NCBI RefSeq assembly: GCF_000719095.1
Contig: NZ_JOEH01000009.1
Location: 62,001 to 126,000 of the forward strand
DNA: 64,000 bases
Reading direction: 5' to 3'
From: Streptacidiphilus jeojiense
GTDB lineage: Bacteria; Actinomycetota; Actinomycetes; Streptomycetales; Streptomycetaceae
Shown here one piece after another: positions 49,778 through 58,474 of the stretch. The first letter of the stretch is position 1; the number at the start of each line of letters is the position of its first letter. Below the pieces are notes generated by a model. It ran no database searches, had not been told where the DNA came from, and worked only from the letters and a program-made list of their open reading frames with translations. Both the position numbers and the translations under genes were made by a program.

Positions 49778-50967
49778 GCCTGCACCGAGCGGACACGCTG
49801 GGCGGCCGGGCCGCCGTCGCCGGCATCGGTGCGACCGAGTTCTCCAAGGACTCCGGACGCAGTGAGCTGAAGCTCGCGGTCGAGGCCGTGCACGCGGCCC
49901 TCGACGACGCCGGACTCCGTCCACAGGATGTGGACGGACTCGTCACCTTCACCATGGACACCAACCCGGAGATCACCGTCGCCCAGGCGGCCGGCATCGG
50001 CGAGCTCAGCTTCTTCTCGCGGATCCACTACGGCGGCGGTGCCGCCTGCGCCACCGTCCAGCAGGCCGCCCTCGCGGTCGCCACCGGCATCGCCGAGGTG
50101 GTGGTCTGCTACCGCGCCTTCAACGAGCGGTCCCAGCACCGCTTCGGCACCGGTCTGATGTCCCGTCAGGCCTCGGCCGAGGGCGTGGCGATGGGCTGGA
50201 CCATGCCCTACGGGCTGCTCACCCCCGCTTCCTGGGTGGCCCTGCACGCCCAGCGCTACCTGCACAGCTACGGGCTGACCCCGGACGCCTTCGCGCCGGT
50301 CGCGGTCGCCGACCGCTTCCACGCCGCGACCAACCCGGCCGCCTACTTCTACCGGCGCCCGATCACCCTGGCGGACCACGCCGCCTCCCGCTGGATCGTC
50401 GAGCCGCTGCGGCTGCTCGACTGCTGCCAGGAGACCGACGGCGGCCAGGCCCTGGTGGTCACCACCCCGGAACGCGCCCGCGACCTCCGGCACACCCCCG
50501 TCGTGATCGCCGCCGCCGCCCAGGGCGCGGGCCGCAACCAGGAGGCGATGACCAGCTTCTACCGGGACGGCCTGACCGGCCTGCCGGAGATGGGCGTGGT
50601 CGCCCGTCAGCTCTGGCGCACCAGCGGGCTGACCCCGGCCGACATCGACACCGCCGTGCTCTACGACCACTTCACCCCGTTCGTGCTGATGCAGCTGGAG
50701 GAGTTCGGCTTCTGCGGCCCGGGCGAGGGAGCCGACTTCGCGGCCGGCGGCAGGCTGCAGCTGGGCTGGGACGGTGCCGGGGGCCTCCCGGTGAACACCC
50801 ACGGCGGCCAGCTGGGCGAGGCCTACCTGCACGGCATGAACGGCATCGCGGAGGCGGTCCGGCAACTGCGCGGCACCGCCGTCAACCAGGTCCCGGGCGC
50901 GCAGCGGGTCCTGGTGACCGCCGGCACCGGAGTACCCACCTCGGGTCTGGTGCTGGGACGGGAGTGA
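49774..50967 (+). CDS. Ltp2-like thiolase-fold lipid-transfer protein/aldolase
   Basis: 397 residues from GTG 49774, overlapping the upstream stop by 4 bp. Thiolase fold of the SCP-x/Ltp2 type: 'AAVAGIGATEFSKDSGRSEL', 'HYGGGAACATVQQAALAVAT', 'DCCQETDGGQALVVTT', 'LYDHFTPFVLMQLEEFGFCG' and 'GGLPVNTHGGQLGEAYLHGM'. Ltp2 relatives catalyse retro-aldol cleavage of 3-hydroxyacyl-CoA thioesters in complex with a DUF35 partner, which is supplied here by the fused upstream protein. The pair would hydrate and then cleave an acyl-CoA side chain. Confidence 0.85.
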   Translation: MSLHRADTLGGRAAVAGIGATEFSKDSGRSELKLAVEAVHAALDDAGLRPQDVDGLVTFTMDTNPEITVAQAAGIGELSFFSRIHYGGGAACATVQQAALAVATGIAEVVVCYRAFNERSQHRFGTGLMSRQASAEGVAMGWTMPYGLLTPASWVALHAQRYLHSYGLTPDAFAPVAVADRFHAATNPAAYFYRRPITLADHAASRWIVEPLRLLDCCQETDGGQALVVTTPERARDLRHTPVVIAAAAQGAGRNQEAMTSFYRDGLTGLPEMGVVARQLWRTSGLTPADIDTAVLYDHFTPFVLMQLEEFGFCGPGEGADFAAGGRLQLGWDGAGGLPVNTHGGQLGEAYLHGMNGIAEAVRQLRGTAVNQVPGAQRVLVTAGTGVPTSGLVLGRE

Positions 50968-50989
50968 GGCCTGCGGCGCGAATGCGGTT

Positions 50990-51021
50990 GACCATCTTCC
51001 TCCGGGCCTCGGAGGATGGTC
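50990..51021 (+). promoter_or_regulatory. Hairpin covering the ribosome-binding site of the GNAT gene
   Basis: GACCATCTTCCTCCG (50990-51004) pairs with CGGAGGATGGTC (51010-51021) apart from a small bulge. The GGAGGA at 51011-51016 is the ribosome-binding site for ATG 51026, so the stem would hide it. It might also end transcription of the Ltp2 operon. Confidence 0.5.
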
Positions 51022-51025
51022 GTCC

Positions 51026-52045
51026 ATGAGCAGTGACAGCGGCTACACCTGGCGTCCCATCACCGTCGACGACACGGACACCTTCCTGCGGTTGCGCCAC
51101 GCCCTCGCCGAGGCGGACGACACCGGTGACCACTTCGGCCGCGACCAGGTCACGGAGACGTTCGCGTCCTCGTACATCGACTTCCCGCGCGGCTCCGTCG
51201 GGGTCTTCACCGAGGGTGGGGTGGTCGAGGACGGGGAGGCAGAGGGCGGGGAGATGGTGGCGTACTGCTATCTCCAGGCGCGGACGGCGGCCGATCCGGT
51301 GCACGAGTTCCGGATGAGCGGTGGGGTGCACCCGGGGCACCGGGGGCGCGGGCTCGGGACGCGGCTGCTGGAGTGGGCGGCGGAAGCCGTGGTGCCGCTG
51401 CACCTGGAGCGTTTCCCGCAGGCGCCGCTGAGCCTCAACATCGGGACGCTGGTCGGTCACACCGCCATGGAGCAGCTGTTCGCGGACCAGGGCTACCAGC
51501 AGCGCCGTTGGTTCAACACCATGCGGATCGACCTGGGCCGGGAACTGCCCGGGGCGCCGCTTCCGGAAGGGGTGACCGTGCGGACCTTCGCGCCCGAGTG
51601 CTCCGAGGACGCCAGAACCGTCCGCAACGAGGCCTTCCGCGACCACTGGGGTTCGACCGAGACCAGCCCGGAGATCTGGCAGCAGGTCACCAGCGGCTCC
51701 GCGTTCCGGCCGGATCTCACGGTCGTCGCCTACCAGGACGGGGAGCCACTCGCGCTGGTGCTCACCGAGGAGTTCGACGAGTACCGGGCCGCCACCGGCA
51801 AGCGGGACCTCTACATCGGGCTGGTCGGCACCCGCCGCAGCGCCCGCGGGCGGGGGCTGGCCTCGGCGCTGCTCACACAGGTGCTGGCGCGGGCCAGGGC
51901 GGAGGGCTTCGACACCGCCTCGCTCGGCGTCGACGCCGACTCGCCCACCGGGGCCCTGGGCCTGTACCAGCGCCTCGGGTTCCGCGCCGAGCAGGTCTGG
52001 GTCGTCCAGAGCAAGCCGATCGGCGTCGGCGCGCCCGTGGTCTGA
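51026..52045 (+). CDS. Tandem-GNAT acetyltransferase
   Basis: 339 residues from ATG 51026. Two GNAT domains: an N-terminal one with the acetyl-CoA loop in 'VHPGHRGRGLGTRLLEWAAE', and a C-terminal one with 'GTRRSARGRGLASALLTQVL' and the typical 'GALGLYQRLGFR' end. Tandem GNATs include mycothiol synthase, but the resemblance here is general and one domain may be structural. Cytoplasmic. Substrate unknown. Translation may be limited by the hairpin over its ribosome-binding site. Confidence 0.85.
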   Translation: MSSDSGYTWRPITVDDTDTFLRLRHALAEADDTGDHFGRDQVTETFASSYIDFPRGSVGVFTEGGVVEDGEAEGGEMVAYCYLQARTAADPVHEFRMSGGVHPGHRGRGLGTRLLEWAAEAVVPLHLERFPQAPLSLNIGTLVGHTAMEQLFADQGYQQRRWFNTMRIDLGRELPGAPLPEGVTVRTFAPECSEDARTVRNEAFRDHWGSTETSPEIWQQVTSGSAFRPDLTVVAYQDGEPLALVLTEEFDEYRAATGKRDLYIGLVGTRRSARGRGLASALLTQVLARARAEGFDTASLGVDADSPTGALGLYQRLGFRAEQVWVVQSKPIGVGAPVV

Positions 52046-52276
52046 CGCGGCGTCCGCCGGCGGCCGGTCCGCGCTTTCCCGGGACCGTGGATGGCGGACG
52101 AACGGACCGGTTCCCGGCACCATCCCTTCGACAGCGAATCATTGCAGGCACTCTGCCGGGAGCAGGCCTCGCCGTGCCCCGGACTGCCGGGTTCCTACCG
52201 CCGCACTGCCGACGAATTGCCTGGTCCGGGCGGGTGCGCCAGGCGGAGGATGGCAAGTCGGAGAAAGGGGTGGAAG

Positions 52277-53065
52277 GTGGCATCGAAGCCGACCAACCTG
52301 TGGATCACCGGGCGCTATGCCGTCGGTGAGCCGGAGGTACGCCTGATCTGCACACCGCAGGCGGGCGCGGGCGCCGGGGCGTTCTCGAACTGGCGCAGAC
52401 ATCTGCCGGAGGGGGTGGAGCTGGCCCCGGTGGAACTGCCGGGCCGCGGCACCCGGGAGAAGGAACCACTGCCGGCGGACGTGGAGGAGCTCGCCGACGC
52501 GCTCTTCGAGGGCCTGCGGGCCGAACTCACCATGCCGTACCTGCTGTTCGGGCACAGTCTCGGCGGCCTGCTGGCCTACGAGGTGGCCCGGCGGATCGAG
52601 GCCCGGGGCCTGCCGGCGCCGCTCGCCGTGCTGATCTCCGGGGCAAGGGCACCCCAGGTGCCCTCGCTGCGGACCATGTCCGACGTGGACGACGACCGGC
52701 TGCTGGGGTGGATCGCCGACAACGGCGGCCTGCCGAGGGAACTGCTCAGCTACCCGAGCTTCGTGGCGGAGATCCTCCGCGCGATCAGGACCGACCTGCG
52801 CTACGCCGAGCAGTACCTGCTGCCGGACCCGCCCGCGCTGTCCAGTCCGCTGCACGTCTTCGGCGGACTGGACGACGAGATCACACCCCCTGAGCAACTG
52901 CCGCGCTGGGAACGGGTCGCGGGCGGGGAGTTCAGCGTGACCATGCTCCCCGGCGGCCACGCCTTCCCGCACACCGACCCCGCCGCGCTGCTCGGATTCG
53001 TCCGGGAACTGCTGCGGGTGCCGGCGCTGGGACTCGGCGCCCGGGTCGGAACGGGGGTGGGCTGA
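52277..53065 (+). CDS. Type II thioesterase
   Basis: 262 residues from GTG 52277 (GGGG upstream, spacing 6). Alpha/beta-hydrolase of the NRPS/PKS editing thioesterase family: 'RLICTPQAGAGAGAFSNWRR', nucleophile Ser94 in 'LLFGHSLGGLLAYEVAR', 'HVFGGLDDEITPPEQL' (acid) and 'LPGGHAFPH' (His). These enzymes remove wrongly loaded or stalled acyl groups from carrier proteins. The NRPS at the right end of the window is the likely client, which extends the probable biosynthetic cluster leftwards to here. Confidence 0.9.
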   Translation: MASKPTNLWITGRYAVGEPEVRLICTPQAGAGAGAFSNWRRHLPEGVELAPVELPGRGTREKEPLPADVEELADALFEGLRAELTMPYLLFGHSLGGLLAYEVARRIEARGLPAPLAVLISGARAPQVPSLRTMSDVDDDRLLGWIADNGGLPRELLSYPSFVAEILRAIRTDLRYAEQYLLPDPPALSSPLHVFGGLDDEITPPEQLPRWERVAGGEFSVTMLPGGHAFPHTDPAALLGFVRELLRVPALGLGARVGTGVG

Positions 53066-53092
53066 GCGCGAGGAGCGGAGCGGTCATCGAGA

Positions 53093-53140
53093 CCTGCACC
53101 ACTTGCAAGCACCACGTGCATTGCCTGCACTACCTGCAAG
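53093..53140 (+). repeat. 17-bp direct repeats upstream of a small gene
   Basis: CCTGCACCACTTGCAAG (53093-53109) and CCTGCACTACCTGCAAG (53124-53140) differ at two positions and are 31 bp apart, with CACGTG between them. They lie 50-97 bp before GTG 53190, in the place of regulator sites. Direct repeats of this kind are typical targets of SARP regulators, and a SARP gene is next door. Confidence 0.5.
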
Positions 53141-53189
53141 TACCTGACGGCAGGACCGAACGGATGACGGAGGAACAGGAGGGAGCACA

Positions 53190-53429
53190 GTGTTCAGCGT
53201 CGAGACGACGACCAGCGGTGGTATGCACGAGATCGTCCGGATCCACGAGCTGGCCGAGGACGGAGTGGGAGAGGCGGCCGGACAGAGCGAGTCCGTGCTG
53301 GCCGAGGTGAGGACCGCGGTCCGCGGTCATCTGGACCTGCTGGGGCACGAGTCCGGCCCGGCGGTCACCGAGGTGGTGGTGTCCGACGTGGGCACCCGCG
53401 TCCTCAGCTCGCGTACCGGGCGGACCTGA
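53190..53429 (+). CDS. Small hypothetical protein
   Basis: 79 residues from GTG 53190, with AGGAGGG upstream. Acidic, Val-rich ('MHEIVRIHELAEDGVGEAAG', 'AVTEVVVSDVGTRVLSSRTG'), no Cys, no signal peptide. No family recognised. Its location inside the regulatory/thioesterase end of the NRPS cluster and the direct repeats upstream suggest it is expressed with the cluster; a large hairpin follows 14 bp after the stop. Confidence 0.45.
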   Translation: MFSVETTTSGGMHEIVRIHELAEDGVGEAAGQSESVLAEVRTAVRGHLDLLGHESGPAVTEVVVSDVGTRVLSSRTGRT

Positions 53430-53443
53430 ACGGGGCCCGATAC

Positions 53444-53496
53444 GTTCCCGGCGGGTACCGTCAGCGACGGGAAGGTGACGGTACCCGTTCGGGAAC
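53444..53496 (+). terminator. Long two-part hairpin, likely terminator
   Basis: CGGGTACCGTCA (53452-53463) pairs perfectly with TGACGGTACCCG (53476-53487), and outside it GTTCCCG (53444-53450) pairs with CGGGAAC (53490-53496). It begins 15 bp after the stop at 53429. Confidence 0.65.
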
Positions 53497-53555
53497 AGCC
53501 TCCGGGAATGTAGGCCATGTCGAAAGAAACGGCCTCACAAACCCAGGAGCATCCC

Positions 53556-53765
53556 ATGAAGCGCACGATGGTCAGCCTCGCCGGTGTCGTAGTCGCCGTC
53601 CTCGCCCTCGGGCTGGGTGCGGGTGCCGCCGAGGTCACCGCGCACGGCACCGCCGGTCAGCACGGCACGCCGGCCCACGTGCGGCTCGCCGACGGCAAGA
53701 GCCCGACGGGCACCAGCACCACGGCCGCCAGCGACACCACGGTCACCCCGGCAGTTGCCGGGTGA
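53556..53765 (+). CDS. Small secreted peptide
   Basis: 69 residues from ATG 53556 (AGGAG, spacing 6); an ATG 39 bp upstream lacks a ribosome-binding site. Signal peptide 'MKRTMVSLAGVVVAVLALGL'; the mature ~45 residues are His/Thr/Ala-rich ('TAHGTAGQHGTPAHVRLADG') and low in complexity. Its 3' end overlaps the convergent SARP gene by 23 bp. I recognise no family; it could be a signalling peptide or simply a small exported protein. Confidence 0.5.
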   Translation: MKRTMVSLAGVVVAVLALGLGAGAAEVTAHGTAGQHGTPAHVRLADGKSPTGTSTTAASDTTVTPAVAG

Positions 53766-56700
53766 CCTGCGACGCCGGGCGGCGGCGACGGTCCGTCGGC
53801 ACGCCCAGCAGCGCGAACAGCTCTTCGGCGGCGGTGTGGTGCACATCGGCGGCGACGGAGTCGCCGAGCGCGACCGCGGTCGCTGCCAGCCCCGCCAGCG
53901 CGTACGCCTCCTCGATCCGGAAGCTGATCGCAGCGGCGACCTTGTAGGCCTGACCGTGCAGCCGCTGCGCCTCCGCGTGACGGCCGAGACTGCGCAGCAG
54001 GCGACCCAGAACGTTCCCGACCTTGGCCCGCCGCAGCGGCGACAGACTCTGTTCGACCCGCTCCCGGGCCTGGTCCGCGAAGCCCTCGGCCTGTTCCAGA
54101 TCCCCCGCCGAGTAGGCGACTTCCGCGGACAACGCCATGGTCAGCGCCATCTGCCCCGGTTCGCAGCGGTCCACGGGGAGACCGCGCGCCTCGGCCAGAC
54201 ACCTGCCGGCACCGTCGAGGTCCCCCAGGCCCAGCAGGGCCAGGGCCAGATCGGTCTGCGCGATCAGCGCGTTCTCGTGCCGGTCCAGTCCGCGGACCAG
54301 AGCCACCGCACGTTGCGCCGCCTCCGCGGCCTCCCGGTACCGTCCCCACTGCTCGTAGAGGGTGCTGAGCGCCGTCAGTGTGTCCGCCTCCGCGCGGGGG
54401 CTGTCGAGCTCGCGCTCCAGCGCCACCGCCTGTTCGAGGTGGCCGAGGGCCTCGGAGAACTGCCCCAGCAGGCTCTTGTACAGCCCGAGGGTGCCCTGAC
54501 TGTGCGCCTCGGTGTGCCGGTCGCCGACCCTGACCGCGAGTTGCAGGCTCTCCGAGGCCACCTCGATGCCCTCGTCGTAGCGTCCCAGCTGCCAGCAGGC
54601 GACGCCCAGGTTGGCCAGGCTGACGCTGAGCAGCCCGGCGTCGCCCAGGTGCCGCGCGGACTGCACGGCGATCCGGGTCAGCTCGGCGAACTCGTCCAGG
54701 TTGCCCTGTGCGTTGAGGTAGAAGGCGACGTTGCGGCTGAGACAGACCGCGTGCCGGTGGTACCCGTCGGTGACCGCCCGGTGCACCACGCTGGCCAGCG
54801 TGATGTGCTCCTTGGCGAACCAGGTCTGCGCGCCCTCGGGCTTGAGCAGTCCGGGCTGGCGCAGCGGCGGCAGCTCCAGGCCGGTGGGGCGGCGGCTGCG
54901 GCCGGGGTAGAGCACCTCGCAGGCGGCCTCACTGGCGGTCAGGTAGTACTCCAGCAGCCGTTCGGCGGCGGCGGCGCGGTCGGCGGCGGCCAGCTCGTCG
55001 CAGAGACCGCGGGCGAAGCTGCGGACCAGGTCGTGGTAGGCGTACCGGCCCACCTCCGGCTGCTGCAGCAGATGCGCGTCGAGCAGCTGCTCCAGGTGGT
55101 CCTCGGTGTCCTGGACGGACTCCGCCAGCACCGCCGCCGCGGAGTGGGCGTCGAACTCCCGGCCCGGGTGCAGCGACAGACTGCGGAAGGCCCGCCGGCA
55201 GCTCTCCGGCAGGACCTGGTAGGACAGCCGCAGCGTCGTGGCCACCCCGCGTTCGCCGGAGTTGAGCTCGTCCAGCTTGCGGTTCTCGTCGCGCAGCCGC
55301 TCGACCAGGTACTGCAGGCTCCAGGCGCGGCGGTTGCGCAGCCGGGCGGTGGCGATGCGCAGGGCCAGCGGCAGGTAGCCGCAGAGGTGGGTCAACTCCC
55401 TGGCGGCGTCCGGCTCGGCCTCGACCCGCTCCGGGCCCAGCAGCTGGGCGACCAGCTGCAGGCTCTCCTCCGGCGCCAGCACGTCGATGGAGATCCACTC
55501 GGCGCCGTCCAGCTCCACCAGCCTGGCCCGGCTGGTGACCAGCACCAGGCAGCCGGGGGTGGTCGGCAGCAGCCTGCTGACCAGGGCGGCGTCGGCGGAG
55601 GCATTGTCGAGCAGCAGCAGCACCCGGCGCCCGGCCAGGACGGACTGCCACAGCAGCTTCTGGCCCACCAGGTCGTCCGGGATCCGGTCCTGGTTGACGC
55701 CGAGGGTGCGCAGCAGCACCTCCAGCGCGGTGCTGATGTTGACCGGGCGTTCGTCCGGGGAGAAACCGCGCAGGTCCAGGTAGAGCTGCCCGTCCGGGTA
55801 GTCGTCGGCGAGCAGGTAGGCGGCGCGCACGGCGAGCGAGGTCTTGCCGGTGCCGCCCATGCCGTCGATGGCGATGATGCGGGTGCGCTGCTCGTCCCGG
55901 CGCGCGGTGGCGAGCAGCTGGCCGAGCTCCTTGTCGCGGCCGACGAAGTCGGCGAGGTCGTAGGGGAGGGTGCGTGGTGCGGACGCCGCCTCGGCCTCGG
56001 TGCCCTGGTCGACCGGGATCGCCGGCCGGGCGACCGGGATCGGGGCGGGAACGGGCGCCCTCGGCGGCTCCGGTTCGGGCCGCCGCGGGGCGGGGACCTC
56101 GGCCGGCCGGGCGGGGCCGTCCAGTTCGGGGCTCTCGACCAGGATCTTCTCGTACAGCCGGGCCAGCTGCGGATCGGGGTCCACGCCGAGTTCCTCGGCC
56201 AGTTCCTCGCGCAGCCGCCCGTACTCGGTGAGCGCCTCGGCGCGCCGCCCGGAGCGGAACAGCGCCAGCATCAGCAGCCCGCGCAGGGTCTCCTGCAGCG
56301 GATGCCGGCTGGTGTGCTCGCGCAGGTCGCCGACCAGTTCCACGGACTTGCCGGAGGCCAGTTGGAGCTCGAAGTACTGCTCCACCACCTCCAGATGACG
56401 CTCCTCCATCACCCGGGCGACGGACTCGACGATGCCGCCCCCGCCGATCCCGGAGAGCGCGGGGCCGCGGCGCAGTGCGATCGCCGCCCCGAGCAGGACG
56501 GTGGCCTCCTCGGTGCGGCCCTGCTGGATCAGGGCCTTGGCCTCGCGGGCCTTGGCGTCGAACTGGGTCGCGTCCAGCGGGGTGTGCGCGGCGATGGCGT
56601 AGCCGGGACCGTCGGTGATCAGCACGTCGCTGCCGCCGGGAATGCGCCGGCGCAGGTCGGCGATGGCCTTGCGGACCTGGTGCGAGGCGGTGGTGGGCGG

Positions 56701-56925
56701 GTTGTCCGGCCAGGCCGCGTCGACCAGTCGGGACACGGTGAGCAGCTTGCCCGGCTCCAGCAGCAGAACGGCGAGGATGCGTCGCGCGATCGGGCCGCCG
56801 AGCTCCAGTCTTCGCCCGTCCGACCAGGCCTCCAGCGGGCCGAGGATGTTGAACTGCAATCCAGTGGCCGCCGACAGGGCTGGCGAATCATCAGGACTTC
56901 TGCCGGATATGCCACTTGTGCTCAT
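53743..56925 (-). CDS. SARP-family regulator with NB-ARC and TPR domains (AfsR-like)
   Basis: 1060 residues from ATG 56925. Domains in order: winged-helix DNA-binding domain (about 25-115, 'LNILGPLEAW' type start, 'LTVSRLVDAAWPDNPP'), bacterial transcriptional activation domain (about 115-265), Pro-rich linker, NB-ARC ATPase with Walker A 'GMGGTGKTS' and Walker B-like 'RRVLLLLDNAS' (about 330-620), and C-terminal TPRs (about 760-1040). AfsR-type SARPs activate antibiotic clusters by binding direct repeats near promoters. Target candidates here are the 12-bp tandem repeats at 57017-57076 and the 17-bp repeats at 53093-53140. Confidence 0.92.
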   Translation of the reverse strand: MSTSGISGRSPDDSPALSAATGLQFNILGPLEAWSDGRRLELGGPIARRILAVLLLEPGKLLTVSRLVDAAWPDNPPTTASHQVRKAIADLRRRIPGGSDVLITDGPGYAIAAHTPLDATQFDAKAREAKALIQQGRTEEATVLLGAAIALRRGPALSGIGGGGIVESVARVMEERHLEVVEQYFELQLASGKSVELVGDLREHTSRHPLQETLRGLLMLALFRSGRRAEALTEYGRLREELAEELGVDPDPQLARLYEKILVESPELDGPARPAEVPAPRRPEPEPPRAPVPAPIPVARPAIPVDQGTEAEAASAPRTLPYDLADFVGRDKELGQLLATARRDEQRTRIIAIDGMGGTGKTSLAVRAAYLLADDYPDGQLYLDLRGFSPDERPVNISTALEVLLRTLGVNQDRIPDDLVGQKLLWQSVLAGRRVLLLLDNASADAALVSRLLPTTPGCLVLVTSRARLVELDGAEWISIDVLAPEESLQLVAQLLGPERVEAEPDAARELTHLCGYLPLALRIATARLRNRRAWSLQYLVERLRDENRKLDELNSGERGVATTLRLSYQVLPESCRRAFRSLSLHPGREFDAHSAAAVLAESVQDTEDHLEQLLDAHLLQQPEVGRYAYHDLVRSFARGLCDELAAADRAAAAERLLEYYLTASEAACEVLYPGRSRRPTGLELPPLRQPGLLKPEGAQTWFAKEHITLASVVHRAVTDGYHRHAVCLSRNVAFYLNAQGNLDEFAELTRIAVQSARHLGDAGLLSVSLANLGVACWQLGRYDEGIEVASESLQLAVRVGDRHTEAHSQGTLGLYKSLLGQFSEALGHLEQAVALERELDSPRAEADTLTALSTLYEQWGRYREAAEAAQRAVALVRGLDRHENALIAQTDLALALLGLGDLDGAGRCLAEARGLPVDRCEPGQMALTMALSAEVAYSAGDLEQAEGFADQARERVEQSLSPLRRAKVGNVLGRLLRSLGRHAEAQRLHGQAYKVAAAISFRIEEAYALAGLAATAVALGDSVAADVHHTAAEELFALLGVPTDRRRRPASQVTRQLPG

Positions 56926-57016
56926 GTACGCCCCCGCCTACCTGCCAGACCCACCCCGGGAAGTTCAGCTGTCGCATCATAGGCGTTGTACCTGCCAAGC
57001 GGTACAGCCCACAGTC

Positions 57017-57076
57017 GGTACACAACTTGGTGCACAACCCGGTACACAACCGGGAACGCGAGCAGGAACGCGAGCA
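57017..57076. repeat. 12-bp tandem repeats between divergent regulators
   Basis: Three copies of a GGTACACAAC-type unit at 57017, 57029 and 57041, followed in the same 12-bp register by two identical GGAACGCGAGCA units at 57053 and 57065. A further GGTACA stands at 57001. The array lies 90 bp before the SARP start on one side and 100 bp before the XRE/NB-ARC start on the other. Confidence 0.6.
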
Positions 57077-57177
57077 GGAGTGGAACGGGAACTCCGTGTC
57101 CGACACTTCGTGCGTCGGCCAACGGGGCTGAGCACCGCTTCCCGCGGTGTCGTCTGTCGCACATGGAGGTGAACCAC

Positions 57178-58425
57178 ATGAACGACAACCTGTTGCTGCG
57201 CCTGCGCCTGCAGAGCGGGATGACGCAGGAGGAGCTCTCCGAGCGCTCCGGCATCAGCGTCAGAACCATTCGGAACTTCGAGCGCGGGCTGATCCAGCGA
57301 CCGCGCCGCAGCTCCGTGGACATGCTGCTGGACGTCCTCGACCCCAGCCTCAAGGAGAAGCTCCGCTCCGCCCCGGTGGACGATCTGGGCATGCCGGTCG
57401 GCATGGCCGCCGAGTGGCTCAAGCTGGTGGGCCCGGAGCCGGGGGTCTGGCGCGGCAGCCGTCCGCCGCGCTCCTCGCTGGTGGGGCGCAGGGCCGAGAC
57501 CGAGCTGCTGGCCGGGCTCGCGGTGGAGCAGCAGGTGGTGATCGTCACCGGCCCCGGCGGGGTGGGCAAGTCCCGGGTGGCCCTGGCGGCCGCGGAGAGC
57601 GCGGGCAGTGAGCTGCGCGACGGGGTGGCCGTGGTCGAGCTGGGGCTGATCCCCGGCGAGCGCGACCTGGCCGGGCCCGCCGTGCTGGAGCTGGCCGAGC
57701 AGGCCGTCGCCGACCTGCTGGGCGAGGAGGCCGCCGCCGGCGGCCGGCAGCAGTTGCTGCTCGTCCTCGACAACGCCGAGCACCTGCCGGAGACCGTCCC
57801 GCTGCTGGTCGACTGGCTGCTGGCGCGCAACCCCGGCGTGCACGTGCTGGTGACGGCCCGGCGGGCGCCGTCGGTGGACGGTGCGGTGCTGTGCGAGCTG
57901 GCGCCGCTGGGACCGGAGGCCGCGGTGGAGCTGCTGCTGGAGCGGCTCCGCACCGGCTGCCCCGATCTGGACCTCTCCGCGGACTCGGAGCGGCTGATCG
58001 CCCTGGTCGGACTGCTGGACGGGCTGCCGCGACTGATCGAGTTCGCCGCGCACCGGCTGCGGATGGTGCCGCTGGAGTCGCTGCTGGCGGACGGTCAGGC
58101 GGTGCGCCTGCTGAGCTCGGGCGACCAGCGGACGCTGCCGCACCAGCGCACCCCGGAGGCCAGCCTGCGCTGGAGCCTGGACCTGCTGGGCCGCCGGCAC
58201 GAGCGGCTGCTGGCGCAGTTGGCCCGGGGTTCGCGCGGCAGTTTCCGGGTCGGTGAACTGGAGGTGGACCCCGGTGAGTTCTCCGAGCTGGAGGTGGTCG
58301 GGCTGCTGGCGGACCTGGCCGAGACCTCACTGCTCCAGGTGGACCGGAGCGGCCAGTACCGGTACCGGATGCTCCGTCACGTCCGCACCTTTCTGGACGG
58401 CCCCGGCGCGCTGGCCGGCGCCTGA
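57178..58425 (+). CDS. XRE/NB-ARC ATPase regulator
   Basis: 415 residues from ATG 57178, chosen over ATG 57163 because GGAGGTG lies between them as the ribosome-binding site. N-terminal helix-turn-helix (about 5-60, 'MTQEELSERSGISVRTIRNF'), then an NB-ARC/STAND-type ATPase with Walker A 'GPGGVGKSR' and Walker B-like 'LLLVLDNAEHLPE', and 'VLVTARRAP' sensor region. The C-terminal repeat domain usual in such proteins is very short. Divergent from the SARP gene and convergent with the MFS gene; likely a second pathway-specific regulator. Confidence 0.88.
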   Translation: MNDNLLLRLRLQSGMTQEELSERSGISVRTIRNFERGLIQRPRRSSVDMLLDVLDPSLKEKLRSAPVDDLGMPVGMAAEWLKLVGPEPGVWRGSRPPRSSLVGRRAETELLAGLAVEQQVVIVTGPGGVGKSRVALAAAESAGSELRDGVAVVELGLIPGERDLAGPAVLELAEQAVADLLGEEAAAGGRQQLLLVLDNAEHLPETVPLLVDWLLARNPGVHVLVTARRAPSVDGAVLCELAPLGPEAAVELLLERLRTGCPDLDLSADSERLIALVGLLDGLPRLIEFAAHRLRMVPLESLLADGQAVRLLSSGDQRTLPHQRTPEASLRWSLDLLGRRHERLLAQLARGSRGSFRVGELEVDPGEFSELEVVGLLADLAETSLLQVDRSGQYRYRMLRHVRTFLDGPGALAGA

Positions 58426-58429
58426 GCCA

Positions 58430-58465
58430 GTCGCAACGCCTGTCGCAGTGCCTGTCGTAACGCCC
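58430..58465 (+). repeat. Three 12-bp tandem repeats after the XRE/NB-ARC gene
   Basis: GTCGCAACGCCT, GTCGCAGTGCCT and GTCGTAACGCCC follow each other at 58430, 58442 and 58454, a few bases past the stop; a looser fourth unit extends to 58477. Confidence 0.5.
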
Positions 58466-58474
58466 GGCGCAACA

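Noticed and set aside
53617..56982. Plus-strand open frame of 1121 codons opposite the SARP gene
   Set aside because: Gln/Arg/Gly-rich shadow translation; the minus strand encodes a complete SARP/NB-ARC/TPR protein with clear motifs.
57017..57076. CRISPR-like array
   Set aside because: Units are 12 bp in direct contact with no spacers, and no cas genes are present.
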